Made by a program: the position numbers and the translations under genes. Source: Paraburkholderia sejongensis (GTDB lineage Bacteria; Pseudomonadota; Gammaproteobacteria; Burkholderiales; Burkholderiaceae). From it: 64,000 bases of DNA. The DNA is taken from positions 1 to 64,000 of the forward strand of contig NZ_JAJITD010000011.1 in NCBI RefSeq assembly GCF_020880815.1. The letters are read 5' to 3'. Positions 1 to 8,569 of the stretch are shown here, piece after piece; within the stretch, counting starts at the first letter, position 1; every line of letters begins with the position of its first letter. The notes beneath the pieces are model-generated. The model did no database searches and had not been told where the DNA came from. It saw only the letters and a program-made list of their open reading frames with translations.

Positions 1-687
1 GTGGTGAGCAACAAGGCCGTGTATCTGGCATTGGGCATCCAGGCCGACGGCCAGCGCGACGTGCTCGGCCTGTGGATCGAGCAGACCGAAGGCGCGAAGT
101 TCTGGCTCAAGGTGTTCAATGAACTGAAGACGCGTGGCTGTCAGGACATCCTGATCGCCGTGGTCGACGGCCTGAAAGGACTGGCCGAGGCGATCGGCAC
201 GGCCTACCCGCGCACGGCCGTGCAGACCTGTATCGTGCACCTGATCCGCAACAGTCTGGAGTACGCCAGCTACAAGGACCGCAAGAGCGTCGCTGCAGCG
301 CTGCGCCCGGTCTATGCGGCCGCGAGCGAACAGGCGGCGCAGCAGGCCCTGGAGGCCTTTGCCGCCGGGCCATGGGGAACGAAATATCCAACCATCGTGC
401 AGTCCTGGCGGCGAGCGTGGGAGAACGTCACACCGTTCTTCGTGTTTCCGCCGGATATCCGGCGGGTGGTCTATACGACAAACGCCATCGAGAGTCTGAA
501 CATGCAATTGCGCAAGATCATCAAGACGCGCGGACACTTCCCCAACGACGAGGCCGCCATCAAGCTGCTGTGGCTGGCGCTGCGTAACGTACTGGCGAAG
601 TCCGTACGCGCCGCATTTGACTGGTCATCCGCCATGAACCAGTTTGCCATTCTGTTTGGCGAGCGCTTCACCAATGCACGCGGGTAA
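1..687 (+). CDS. IS256-family transposase, 5' part outside window
   Basis: This is the C-terminal ~228 residues of a DDE transposase of the IS256/mutator group, whose full length is usually about 400 residues. The visible part keeps family hallmarks: VVDGLKGL with a catalytic Asp near residue 56, the VQTCIVHLIRNS block near residues 74-85, and YTTNAIESLN near residues 158-167, which carries the third acidic residue. The first codon in the window is GTG, but the family length shows the gene starts upstream. No internal stop is seen, so the element may be intact. It acts on its own terminal repeats. Confidence 0.9.
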   Translation: MVSNKAVYLALGIQADGQRDVLGLWIEQTEGAKFWLKVFNELKTRGCQDILIAVVDGLKGLAEAIGTAYPRTAVQTCIVHLIRNSLEYASYKDRKSVAAALRPVYAAASEQAAQQALEAFAAGPWGTKYPTIVQSWRRAWENVTPFFVFPPDIRRVVYTTNAIESLNMQLRKIIKTRGHFPNDEAAIKLLWLALRNVLAKSVRAAFDWSSAMNQFAILFGERFTNARG

Positions 688-732
688 CTCCGCTAACCGC
701 CTCGCACACAAAAATGCGGACAGGTTCGCGCG
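1..732 (+). mobile_element. right part of an IS256-family insertion sequence
   Basis: The window opens inside an IS256-family (mutator-type) element: its transposase C-terminal half is coded here and the left end lies outside. After the stop codon the stretch cacacaaaaatgcggacagg (about 706-726) resembles the A-rich, GGACA-containing ends of this family, so the right terminal repeat probably ends near 725-735. The left repeat and the target duplication are not visible, so the exact boundary is uncertain. Confidence 0.7.
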
Positions 733-811
733 TGACGCCGGATCAATTCGATCTACCCTGACACAGCCGCAACAGACCGCAATCGAAGGCCCCAAAAAAA
801 CAGGTTTAACG

Positions 812-1294
812 ATGACCACACGATCCGAAATTGAACGGCGTCTCTCCGTACTGCCTGGACTCGAATTGAGCGGCGTACATCACGCGGCCGATATGCTCAC
901 GCTGAGCTTCGGCCCATTACATCCATTTACCAACTTCAAGGGGGTGGTCAAATACATGGGCCAGTGGGCACTGCACGTTCAATGCCACTGGCGACTGGAG
1001 GAAGCCGGCCTCATCATCGCAACTATCGATGATCTTCGCGTCTCCGACGAAGAGGCTCACGCGAATTCACAGCGGCTCAACGAGATGCTGGTCGAGCACG
1101 ATCCTGTGGTCGTCGAGACGGTATTGGTTGACGACAGAGCATGCATCGGACTCAAACTCACGCGAGGTTTCCGTTTGACTATCATCCGTGACGGCGTCGA
1201 AGACGAAGAGGACTGGCGATTCTTCGAGCACCTTTCAGACGCTACACACCTGGTGATAGAGGGCGGCAAGATCGCTTCGCACTCTTTCGACTGA
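812..1294 (+). CDS. hypothetical protein, 160 aa
   Basis: I do not recognise this protein. The frame is open upstream to 644, but ATG 812 is preferred because the upstream stretch lies in the IS end and is low-quality coding. The product is acidic, with clusters such as DEEAH and VEDEEDW. It has no signal peptide, membrane segment or cysteine motif and is probably cytoplasmic. It stands alone between an IS256 end and the mreB paralogue. Its composition (more A/T in third positions than the neighbours) fits an acquired accessory gene. Function unknown. Confidence 0.55.
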   Translation: MTTRSEIERRLSVLPGLELSGVHHAADMLTLSFGPLHPFTNFKGVVKYMGQWALHVQCHWRLEEAGLIIATIDDLRVSDEEAHANSQRLNEMLVEHDPVVVETVLVDDRACIGLKLTRGFRLTIIRDGVEDEEDWRFFEHLSDATHLVIEGGKIASHSFD

Positions 1295-1666
1295 CGCTCA
1301 GCACAATCGGAACGGCGGGTACATCAGCCTGAATGCGATTACGCGAGCCCTGCAAATCAAAAATCGTCGAACCGATCAAACGGGGGCACCGCGAGCGCCG
1401 CCCGAGACCGAACATCAAAACCAGACACCCTGCCCGATTCCCCCTCCCAAGTCGAGCCAATCCGCTACGCAAAACCGGAGCCGTTGCGCGCTCCCCACCA
1501 CTGCCCCCGCCCGCGTTGCGCCCCGCGCCGAAACTGCTATTCTTGCTGTCGCGCGGCCATTGAAGCCACCCCGGACCGCCCGAGCCGCCCGCCGCGAGCA
1601 GGCGGCACCCTCCCGACAGCCATCCGGGCCGCCCCCGCGCCCGACTTCGCAAAGACAGGAATACGA
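1295..1666. other. intergenic region before mreB paralogue
   Basis: No supported gene lies here. The reading frame of mreB stays open through 1484, but that part is proline/arginine-rich and unlike MreB. It probably holds the mreB promoter; no clear -35/-10 pair was recognised. Confidence 0.5.
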
Positions 1667-2710
1667 ATGTTCGGTTTTCTGCGCGGCTACTTCTCCAACG
1701 ACCTCGCGATCGACCTCGGCACGTCGAATACGCTGATCTACATGCGCGGCAAGGGCATCGTGCTCGATGAGCCGTCGGTCGTGTCGATTCGCCAGGAAGG
1801 CGGGCCGAACGGCAAGAAGATCATTCTCGCCGTCGGTCGAGAGGCGAAGCAGATGCTCGGCAAGGTGCCGGGCAACATCGAGGCGATCCGCCCGATGAAA
1901 GACGGCGTGATCGCCGATTTCAACATCACCCAGCAGATGATCAAGCGCTTCATCCAGATGGCGCACGAGTCGCGGCTGTTCGCGCCGTCGCCGCGTATCA
2001 TCATCTGCGTGCCGTGCGGTTCGACCCAGGTCGAGCGGCGCGCCATCAAGGAAGCCGCGCACAGCGCGGGTGCATCGCAGGTCTATCTGATCGAGGAACC
2101 GATGGCCGCCGCCACCGGCGCCGGGCTGCCGGTGTCGGACCCGACCGGCTCGATGGTGGTCGATATCGGCGGTGGCACCACCGAAGTCGGCGTGATCTCG
2201 CTCGGCGGCATCGTCTACAAGGGCTCGGTACGCGTCGGCGGCGACAAGTTCGACGACGCGATCGTCAACTACATCCGCCGCAACTACGGGATGCTGATCG
2301 GCGAGCAGACCGCCGAGGCGATCAAGAAGGAAATCGGCTCCGCGTTCCCCGGCTCCGAAGTGATGGAGATGGAAGTCAAAGGCCGCAACATGTCGGAAGG
2401 GATTCCGCGCAGCTTCACGGTGTCGAGCAACGAGATCCTCGAAGCGCTGACCGATCCGCTGAACCAGATCGTGTCGGCGGTAAAGATCGCGCTCGAGCAG
2501 ACGCCGCCGGAACTGGGCGCCGATATCGCCGAGCGCGGCATCACGCTCGCCGGCGGCGGCGCGCTGCTGCGCGATCTGGACCGGCTGCTCGCGGAAGAAA
2601 CCGGCCTGCCGGTGTTCGTCGCAGAGGCGCCCCTCACCTGCGTGGTGCGCGGCTCGGGCATCGCGCTCGAACGGATCGAGAAATTCGGCAGTTCGTTCTC
2701 CTACGATTGA
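1667..2710 (+). CDS. mreB: MreB-type actin-like rod-shape protein (stand-alone paralogue)
   Basis: Bacterial actin homologue that polymerises under the inner membrane and guides lateral wall synthesis. ATG 1667 gives 347 residues, the usual MreB length. Nucleotide-site motifs are intact: IDLGTSNT at residues 15-22, DIGGGTTEVG at 166-175 and LAGGGALLRD near 294-303. The amphipathic N-terminus MFGFLRGYF is also present. Neither mreC, mreD nor a PBP2/RodA gene follows, unlike the usual wall operon; a SLATT gene starts 5 bp after the stop. This is therefore likely a second copy, and its partner and role are open. The symbol marks family, not proven function. Confidence 0.9.
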   Translation: MFGFLRGYFSNDLAIDLGTSNTLIYMRGKGIVLDEPSVVSIRQEGGPNGKKIILAVGREAKQMLGKVPGNIEAIRPMKDGVIADFNITQQMIKRFIQMAHESRLFAPSPRIIICVPCGSTQVERRAIKEAAHSAGASQVYLIEEPMAAATGAGLPVSDPTGSMVVDIGGGTTEVGVISLGGIVYKGSVRVGGDKFDDAIVNYIRRNYGMLIGEQTAEAIKKEIGSAFPGSEVMEMEVKGRNMSEGIPRSFTVSSNEILEALTDPLNQIVSAVKIALEQTPPELGADIAERGITLAGGGALLRDLDRLLAEETGLPVFVAEAPLTCVVRGSGIALERIEKFGSSFSYD

Positions 2711-2715
2711 CGCGC

Positions 2716-3255
2716 ATGCAGCCGACCAGCGAGACGACGACCGCCCTGCCCGCCTACACGCCGCCCGGCGACGAAAGCGAACTGCTGCTGAAATGGATTC
2801 GCCGCGCGCGTGAATCGCAGATGAGCCATTACGACATGGCCGATCTGCTGTCGGCGCGCGCGCGCCGGCTCGGCTGGCTGGTGACGGTGCTCAGCGCGTT
2901 CGTCGGCACCGCGGTGTTCGCGTCGTTGAGCGCGCCGCCGATCTCGATCGAGATGCGGATTTTCGTTGGACTTGTCAGTGTGGCGGCGGCGATTTCGGCC
3001 GCGTTGCAGACGTTTCTGCGCTATGCGGAGCGTGCCGAGAAGCATCGCGCGGCCGGCGCGCGTTATGGCTCGGTGCGGCGCCGGCTCGAAGCGGTGTTCG
3101 CCGGCGATCCGGACGCGCGCGACGGCCACTACCTGAGTTCGATCCGCATCGAACTGGACCGGCTCGCCGAAGATTCGCCGAACGTGCCACCGTGGATTTT
3201 CTATCGGACGCAGCGCGCGTTGGCCGGGGGGCGCTCGCACAAGCGCGATGCGTAA
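2716..3255 (+). CDS. SLATT-domain two-transmembrane protein
   Basis: A 179-residue protein. After a short polar head it has a helix-rich segment with WIRRARESQMSHYDMAD (about 27-43), a first membrane helix near 52-72, a second near 82-99, and the conserved tail RYAERAEKHRAAGARYG near 102-118. This layout is that of the SLATT (SMODS/SLOG-associating 2TM effector) superfamily, whose members are often proposed pore-forming effectors in nucleotide-signalled conflict systems. No cyclase or SLOG gene is nearby. ATG 2716 lies 5 bp after the mreB stop, so the two are probably co-translated. Function here is inferred only from the family. Confidence 0.8.
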   Translation: MQPTSETTTALPAYTPPGDESELLLKWIRRARESQMSHYDMADLLSARARRLGWLVTVLSAFVGTAVFASLSAPPISIEMRIFVGLVSVAAAISAALQTFLRYAERAEKHRAAGARYGSVRRRLEAVFAGDPDARDGHYLSSIRIELDRLAEDSPNVPPWIFYRTQRALAGGRSHKRDA

Positions 3256-3278
3256 GGCCAAGCGCTCAGCAGCCTGCC

Positions 3279-3989
3279 TCAGCTCCCCTCCCCGTCGTCC
3301 AGCGACATGCCCAGCTCGGTCGCCATCCGCCGCACCACCGCCTGCAAGCGGCTCACTTCATCGGCGAGACGCTTCTGCTCGGCCTTCAGCGCTTCGAACT
3401 CCGACAGCGGCACGCTGTCCGTATCGCCCGAGGCGGCCGCGGAGCCCGCGGCTTCGGCGACGCTCACCTCGCCGCAAAGCAGATGCATCCAGCGATGCTC
3501 GCGCTCGCCCGTCATCCGCGCCAGCCGCACGACGCGCGGCGGTTCGCTTTCGGCGAGTTCATCGAGAAACGCCTCGACCGACGAGATATCGGCGAATCCA
3601 TGCAGGCGCGCGCTGTTCAGGCGCAACTCGGCGGCAGTCTGCGGGCCGCGCAGCAGCAGCGTGGTGAGCAGCGCGATCGACTGTCCCGGCAGCCCCAGCA
3701 CGCGGTTCATGTTGTGCTCGAAACGCGGCACCCGGCTGCTGCTGCCTTCGTTGACGAGGCTCAGGCGCTTCAGGCCGTCGATCGCGGTCAGCACCTCGGC
3801 TTCGGTCGCGTTCATCACCGGCGCGCGGCCGGTTTTCTGGTTGCAGCCGAGCGTCAGCGCGTTCAGCGACAGCGGATAACTATCGGGCACCGTGTGCTGT
3901 TTTTCGACGAGCACACCGAGCACGCGGCCTTCGAGCGCGGTCAGTTCGCGCAGCGGCGGGCGGGAGGAAGCGTCGGGAGTGGAATTCAT
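3279..3989 (-). CDS. yceH: DUF480/UPF0502 family protein YceH
   Basis: Conserved protein of unknown biochemical role, with two winged-helix-like domains. ATG 3989 gives 236 residues, a little longer than E. coli YceH (about 215). Family signatures are visible: LTALEGRVLGVLVEKQHTVP near residues 16-35, SLNALTLGCNQKT near 41-53, and LLLRGPQTAAELR in the middle. The C-terminus (about 190-225) is a predicted coiled coil rich in E, K and R. The frame extends upstream to 4175, but that part is arginine-rich and unlike the family. It converges with the SLATT gene, with only 23 bp between the stops. Confidence 0.9.
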   Translation of the reverse strand: MNSTPDASSRPPLRELTALEGRVLGVLVEKQHTVPDSYPLSLNALTLGCNQKTGRAPVMNATEAEVLTAIDGLKRLSLVNEGSSSRVPRFEHNMNRVLGLPGQSIALLTTLLLRGPQTAAELRLNSARLHGFADISSVEAFLDELAESEPPRVVRLARMTGEREHRWMHLLCGEVSVAEAAGSAAASGDTDSVPLSEFEALKAEQKRLADEVSRLQAVVRRMATELGMSLDDGEGS

Positions 3990-4187
3990 GGCGATGCGAG
4001 GTCTCGTTGAAGATGCGCGCGCCGGTCGCGGTCGGACGGCGCGGTCTGTTGGATCGGCACTATGATAAACGGCGCGGCGGCCACGGCGTGCTGGACGTGT
4101 CGCCCCGATGGGTTGCCGCGCCTGCCGGGTGGCAGCGCCCTTGCGCGGCGGCAGCGCGCCTGCCGCGGCGGCCACGCCCGCTGGGCG

Positions 4188-4583
4188 TCACGCAGCCTTT
4201 ACATACTTGAAGGTCCCTTGCGCGCTGGCGATCAGCAGCTTGCCGTCGACCCACGCCTCGGCGCGCGAAAAGAATATCGAGCGGCCCGAGCGTTCGAGAA
4301 AACCCTTCGCGGTCACCGACTGGCCGAGCCCCTTGTCGAGATAGTTGGTGGTCAGCGACAACGTAAAGCCGTGCCGCGCCGGCTGTCCGGCCGGCGCGAA
4401 CAGCCCCGCGTAGCCGGCGGCCGCGTCGAGCAGCGTCGCGATCGCGCCGCCTTGCAGCACGCCCTGACGATTGAGCTTGCTCGCGTCGATTGCCATCAGC
4501 AGCTCCGCATAGCCGTCGCGCCATTGCGTCAGGCGCACGCCGAGCGATTCGAGAAACGGGTTGTCGATGGGGAAGTCGGACAT
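4188..4583 (-). CDS. PaaI-family hotdog-fold thioesterase
   Basis: Predicted acyl-CoA thioesterase of 131 residues from ATG 4583. The hotdog core is visible: LNRQGVLQGGAIATLLDAAAG at about residues 37-57 holds the acidic catalytic residue on the long helix, followed by a TTNYLDKG strand and a SAQGTFKYV end. Length and motif order fit the PaaI/YdiI-like group, which hydrolyses small aryl- or acyl-CoA esters; the substrate cannot be read from sequence. It stands alone on the minus strand downstream of a divergent BON gene. Confidence 0.88.
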   Translation of the reverse strand: MSDFPIDNPFLESLGVRLTQWRDGYAELLMAIDASKLNRQGVLQGGAIATLLDAAAGYAGLFAPAGQPARHGFTLSLTTNYLDKGLGQSVTAKGFLERSGRSIFFSRAEAWVDGKLLIASAQGTFKYVKAA

Positions 4584-4749
4584 GATGCGAATCTGGTTGC
4601 TGAAGGAACCGTGAGCATACCCGCGATCCGGTCGCGGCAGCGCACAAGCTCGCACGCAAGGCGGCTGAGCGGATGCGCGAGCGGCGCGCCGGCAAAATCC
4701 GCCGCATCTGCTAGTGTTGGTGAATCAGTGTCCGTTTCGTGGAGCAGCC

Positions 4750-4980
4750 ATGTCGTCCGTACGCTTTGCCGATGCGCAGATCGCCGCCGAGGCTGCGCGC
4801 CGCCTCGACTGGGACAGCGCGGTGCCTCCGCACGCGGTGCGGGTGAGCGTCGCGCATGGCCGGATCACGCTGTCCGGCGAGCTGGAGCGCGAGCAGCAGC
4901 GCACCGCGATGCTCGAAGACGTGAGGAGGCTATTCGGCGTCAGCGGCGTCACCGACCTCACGGTGATCAAAGCGCACTGA
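4750..4980 (+). CDS. small BON-domain protein
   Basis: A 76-residue protein that is almost entirely one BON (OsmY/phospholipid-binding) domain. ATG 4750 is preferred over an upstream in-frame ATG at 4714. Signature parts are the alternating hydrophobic VRVSVAHGRITLSGEL strand pair and the closing GVSGVTDLTVI strand. No signal peptide is seen, so unlike OsmY this protein probably stays in the cytoplasm. BON proteins in proteobacteria often respond to osmotic or envelope stress. It ends in front of a strong inverted repeat shared with the convergent phosphoketolase gene. Confidence 0.82.
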   Translation: MSSVRFADAQIAAEAARRLDWDSAVPPHAVRVSVAHGRITLSGELEREQQRTAMLEDVRRLFGVSGVTDLTVIKAH

Positions 4981-4990
4981 CGCCGGCCCC

Positions 4991-5023
4991 CGCGCACGGC
5001 CGGTCAACCGCCGGCCGTGCGCG
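4991..5023. terminator. bidirectional hairpin between BON gene and phosphoketolase
   Basis: A perfect 13-bp stem (4991-5003 with 5011-5023) and a 7-nt loop lie exactly between two convergent stop codons. There is no T run on either side. It is probably a transcription end or mRNA-stabilising hairpin for both genes. Confidence 0.6.
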
Positions 5024-5046
5024 CGACGCGTGCATCGCATTGCCGT

Positions 5047-7440
5047 TCAACCCTGCCACGTCCAGTTTCTGATCTCCTCCTTGTCGATCCCTTCCGCGTG
5101 CGCATACGCGAGATGCTCGATCAACTGACCGCGCAGCCATTCCTTCGTATGGTCGCCGACGCCGCGCAGCGACGCGACCCGGTCGATCACATCGATCGCG
5201 AGCGTAAACCGGTCGACTCCATTGACGATCGCCAGTTCGAGCGGCGTATTGATGTTGCCCTGCTCGCGATAGCCGTGCACGTGCATATTGCCGTGGTTGT
5301 GGCGGTTATACGTGAGCTTGTGCACCAGCGCCGCATACGAATGGAAGTTGAAAATCACCGGTTTGTCGGTCGTAAACAGCGAATCGAAATCGCGGTCCGA
5401 CAGCCCGTGCGGATGCGCGCGCTCCGGCATCAGCCGGAACAGGTCGACCACGTTGACGAAGCGGATCTTCAGCGTCGGGAAGCGCTCCTTCAGGATCTGC
5501 ACCGACGCGAGCGCCTCCATCGTCGCGATATCGCCCGCGCAGGCCATCACTACGTCCGGCTCGACGCCCTGATCGGTCGACGCCCAATCCCAGATGCCGA
5601 TTCCCTTGGTGCAATGGATCACCGCCGCATCCATGTCCAGATACTGCAGATGCGGTTGCTTGTCGGACACGATCACGTTCACGTAGTCGCGCGAGCGCAG
5701 GCAGTGATCGGCGACGCTGAGCAGGCAGTTGCCGTCCGGCGGCAGATAGATGCGCACCACGTCCGGGCTTTTGTTGGTCACCACGTCGAGAAAGCCGGGG
5801 TCCTGGTGCGTGAAGCCGTTGTGATCCTGGCGCCACACCAGTGACGTAATCAACAGATTCAGCGACGGCACCGGCTGCCGCCAGTCGAGTTCGCGCTTGG
5901 CTTTTTCGAGCCACTTCGCGTGCTGGTTGAACATCGAGTCGATCACGTGGACGAACGCCTCGTAGGTCGCGAACAGGCCGTGCCGGCCGGTCAGCACATA
6001 GCCCTCGAACCAGCCTTCGAGCGTGTGTTCGCTGAGCATTTCCATCACCCGGCCATCGGCCGCGAGGTGGCCGCCGTCGGCGTCGCCCGGTTCGAATTCG
6101 GCGAGCCAGGTTTTCGGCGACGCTTCGTAGACCGCGTGCAGTTTGTTGCTGGCGGTTTCGTCGGGGCCGAACAGCCGGAACGTCGACATGTTGTTGCGCA
6201 TCACGTCGCGCAGGAACGTGCCGAGCACGCCGGTCGGCGACGTGTACGACGCCGCGGGCTTCTTCACCTCGACCGCGTAATCGCGGAACGGCGGCAAGTC
6301 GAGCGCCTTGCACAGCAGCCCGCCGTTCGCATGCGGATTCGCGCTGATGCGCCGCGCGCCTTCGGGCGCCAGCGCGCGCAGTTCTTCGAGCAGGCGGCCG
6401 TTGTCGTCGAATAGCGTGTCGGGGCCGTAGCTGCGCAGCCAATCCTCGACCAGCTTAAGGCTCTTGCGATTGGTGACCGGATCGAGCACCGGCACCTGGT
6501 GCGCGCGCCACGAGCCTTCCACCTTGTGACCGTCGACCTCCTTCGGCCCGGTCCAGCCCTTCGGCGAGCGCAGCACGATCATCGGCCAGCGCGGCCGGGT
6601 GGCGTCGTTGTTCTGGCGCGCATGCTGCTGGATCGCGCGGATTTCGCCCAGGCACTGTTCGAGCGTCGCGGCCATCTGCTGATGCATCGTCGCCGGATCG
6701 TCGCCCTCGACGAAGTACGGCTTGTGCCCGTAGCCGACCATCAGCGCTTCGAGTTCTTCACGTGGAATCCGCGCGAGCAGCGTCGGATTGGCGATCTTGT
6801 AGCCGTTCAGATGCAGCACCGGCAGCACCGCGCCGTCGCGGATCGGATTGAGGAATTTATTCGAGTGCCACGAGGTGGCGAGCGGGCCGGTCTCCGCTTC
6901 GCCGTCGCCGATCATCACGGTGACGATCAGATCCGGGTTGTCGAACGCGGCGCCGTAGCCGTGCGACAGGCAGTAACCGAGCTCGCCGCCTTCGTGAATC
7001 GACCCCGGGGTTTCCGGCGTGCAGTGCGAGCCGATGCCGCCCGGGAACGAGAATTGCCGGAAAAAGCGCCGCATGCCGGCTTCGTCTTCGCTGCGATCGG
7101 GATAGACCTCGGAGTAATGGCCTTCCAGATAACAGTGCGCGAGGCTCGCGGGCGCGCCGTGCCCGGGCCCGGACAGGAAAATCATGTCGAGGTCGAGCTT
7201 GCGGATCAACCGGTTCAGATGCACGAGCACGAAGCTCTGCCCGGCGTCCGAGCCCCAGTGGCCGAGCAGCCGGTTCTTGATGTGCTCCGGCTGCAGCGGT
7301 TCGCGCAGCAGCGGGTTGTCGCGCAGATAGATCATCCCGACCGACAGGTAATTGCACGCGCGCCAGTAGCGATCCATGTTGCGCAGCGTGTCGGGGTCCA
7401 GAACTTGCGGCGGATTGGATTGAGAACTTGCTTCAGCCAT
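5047..7440 (-). CDS. xfp: xylulose-5-phosphate/fructose-6-phosphate phosphoketolase
   Basis: TPP enzyme that splits xylulose-5-P (or fructose-6-P) with phosphate into acetyl-phosphate plus glyceraldehyde-3-P (or erythrose-4-P). ATG 7440 gives 797 residues, the normal family length; it is chosen over an upstream ATG at 7455 because the GAGGAG ribosome site lies between the two. Visible motifs: GPGHGAPA at about 91-98, SFPGGIGSH near 131-139, and the TPP-binding GDGEAETGP at 178-186. No acetate kinase or phosphotransacetylase gene is adjacent, so the fate of acetyl-P is not shown here. It forms part of the sugar-phosphate set scattered through the window. Confidence 0.95.
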   Translation of the reverse strand: MAEASSQSNPPQVLDPDTLRNMDRYWRACNYLSVGMIYLRDNPLLREPLQPEHIKNRLLGHWGSDAGQSFVLVHLNRLIRKLDLDMIFLSGPGHGAPASLAHCYLEGHYSEVYPDRSEDEAGMRRFFRQFSFPGGIGSHCTPETPGSIHEGGELGYCLSHGYGAAFDNPDLIVTVMIGDGEAETGPLATSWHSNKFLNPIRDGAVLPVLHLNGYKIANPTLLARIPREELEALMVGYGHKPYFVEGDDPATMHQQMAATLEQCLGEIRAIQQHARQNNDATRPRWPMIVLRSPKGWTGPKEVDGHKVEGSWRAHQVPVLDPVTNRKSLKLVEDWLRSYGPDTLFDDNGRLLEELRALAPEGARRISANPHANGGLLCKALDLPPFRDYAVEVKKPAASYTSPTGVLGTFLRDVMRNNMSTFRLFGPDETASNKLHAVYEASPKTWLAEFEPGDADGGHLAADGRVMEMLSEHTLEGWFEGYVLTGRHGLFATYEAFVHVIDSMFNQHAKWLEKAKRELDWRQPVPSLNLLITSLVWRQDHNGFTHQDPGFLDVVTNKSPDVVRIYLPPDGNCLLSVADHCLRSRDYVNVIVSDKQPHLQYLDMDAAVIHCTKGIGIWDWASTDQGVEPDVVMACAGDIATMEALASVQILKERFPTLKIRFVNVVDLFRLMPERAHPHGLSDRDFDSLFTTDKPVIFNFHSYAALVHKLTYNRHNHGNMHVHGYREQGNINTPLELAIVNGVDRFTLAIDVIDRVASLRGVGDHTKEWLRGQLIEHLAYAHAEGIDKEEIRNWTWQG

Positions 7441-7649
7441 GGCGTCACTCCTCATAAAGGACTGTCAGGCGGGTTGGCGGAGATTGCGGCGCGAAAGGCG
7501 GCCGCGCGGTGAACGGTGGATGTATTAAGCTGTTTAAACCGGGTACGGCAGGCGATGCGGGGAGCGGCGAACGCGGCGGCCTCGCGGCCTTTAGCCCGCA
7601 TTGCCGCCGCGCCACGTGCGCGCTCATGTGAGTTCCTTGTCTCGGGTCA

Positions 7650-7787
7650 ATGGCCGCCATGTCGACATCTTCCAGTCCGCTCAAAAAGTTGGTGACCGTG
7701 ATCGTTGCCGCCCTGGTGCCGTGCGTGGCGATCGCCGTGCTGCTCGGCATCTTCGGGCTGCTGGCCAAGCTGTTCGGTCACGGCTGA
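7650..7787 (+). CDS. 45-residue single-pass membrane mini-protein
   Basis: A short reading frame from ATG 7650 (or ATG 7659) to TGA 7787. It has a basic head (residues 1-14, ending LKKL) followed by an uninterrupted hydrophobic helix of about 22 residues with VAALVPCVAIAVLLGIFGLL, then a KLFGHG tail. The charge distribution suggests one membrane span with the N-terminus inside. A weak ribosome site (tgtgag) lies upstream. It is divergent from phosphoketolase and precedes the ankyrin gene. The coding case rests on the coherent membrane helix only. Confidence 0.5.
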   Translation: MAAMSTSSSPLKKLVTVIVAALVPCVAIAVLLGIFGLLAKLFGHG

Positions 7788-7959
7788 CGCAGCATCGCCC
7801 GGTGCTGCCAGGGCGCGGGCGCGGCGCAAACTGTGTATGCTCGCCGCGAGGTTCGCCGGCGCCCTCAGTTGCGCCCCACGCCGCCGCGCGCGGTGGCCGT
7901 TTCGCGCTATGGCGTCCATCGATGCCGTGGCTTTCGCATTCATCGCAAGGAGATTTCCA

Positions 7960-8490
7960 TTGACCGATCAAGCCGATAACCCGTCCTCTTCGCAGCCTGC
8001 GGTTGATTTGCAGGCGCTCGCGCAGGAAGTCTTCGATCTCGCGCGACGCGGCGACGCGACGATGCTCGCCGCCGTGATCGAAAAAGGCGTGCCGCCGAAT
8101 CTGCGCAACGAGCGCGGCGACAGCCTGCTGATGCTCGCGAGCTACCACGGTCACGCGGACGCGGTGCGTACGCTAATCGACCTCGGCGCCGATCCGAACC
8201 TGCGCAACGACGCCGGCCAGACGCCGCTCGCGGGCGCCGCGTTCAAGGGCTTCGACACGGTGATCGAAACCCTGCTCGCGCGCGGCGCGGATGTCGAAGG
8301 CGCATCGCCCGACGGCCGCACCGCGCTGATGATCGCGGCGATGTTCAACCGCACCGCGATCGTCGATCTGCTGCTCGCGCATGGCGCCGATCCGCATGCG
8401 CGCGATGCGAACGGCGTCAGCGCGGCCGATGCCGCCGCGCGAATGGGCGCCGCCGACACCCAGGCGCGGTTAAAGGCGCTCGGCGCGTGA
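7960..8490 (+). CDS. ankyrin-repeat protein, TTG start
   Basis: Protein-binding scaffold of 176 residues with four ankyrin repeats between about residues 34 and 160. Repeat cores include GDSLLMLASYHGHADAVRTL, GQTPLAGAAFKGFDTVI and GRTALMIAAMFNRTAIV, each followed by LLxxGAD turns. The TTG at 7960 is chosen because AAGGAG lies 7-8 bases before it; upstream in-frame ATG codons (7705, 7909) have no ribosome site and give arginine-rich, non-family sequence. No signal peptide is seen, so it is probably cytosolic. Such proteins in proteobacteria are sometimes linked to catalase or phospholipase, but no partner is adjacent here. Confidence 0.85.
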   Translation: MTDQADNPSSSQPAVDLQALAQEVFDLARRGDATMLAAVIEKGVPPNLRNERGDSLLMLASYHGHADAVRTLIDLGADPNLRNDAGQTPLAGAAFKGFDTVIETLLARGADVEGASPDGRTALMIAAMFNRTAIVDLLLAHGADPHARDANGVSAADAAARMGAADTQARLKALGA

Positions 8491-8523
8491 AGCTGAAGCT
8501 GCCCTGGTGACCGCAGCCGCGCG

Positions 8524-8559
8524 CCCAATGTGCCCAATGTGCCCAACGTGCCCAACGCG
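8524..8559. repeat. four 9-nt tandem units
   Basis: Four consecutive copies of a cccaatgtg-like unit; the last two differ at one or two positions (cccaacgtg, cccaacgcg). They lie between the convergent ankyrin and HAD genes, outside both reading frames. The units have no spacers, so this is a short tandem repeat and not a CRISPR. Confidence 0.85.
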
Positions 8560-8569
8560 CCGGCTGCCG

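Noticed and set aside
1484..1666. N-terminal extension of MreB to 1484
   Set aside because: The added 61 residues are Arg/Pro-rich and unlike MreB, while ATG 1667 gives the exact family length.
5017..5844. Plus-strand frame of 275 codons within phosphoketolase
   Set aside because: It lies fully over the phosphoketolase gene and has no recognisable domain.
8524..8559. Tandem units considered as a CRISPR
   Set aside because: Units are 9 nt, contiguous and without spacers; no cas genes are near.
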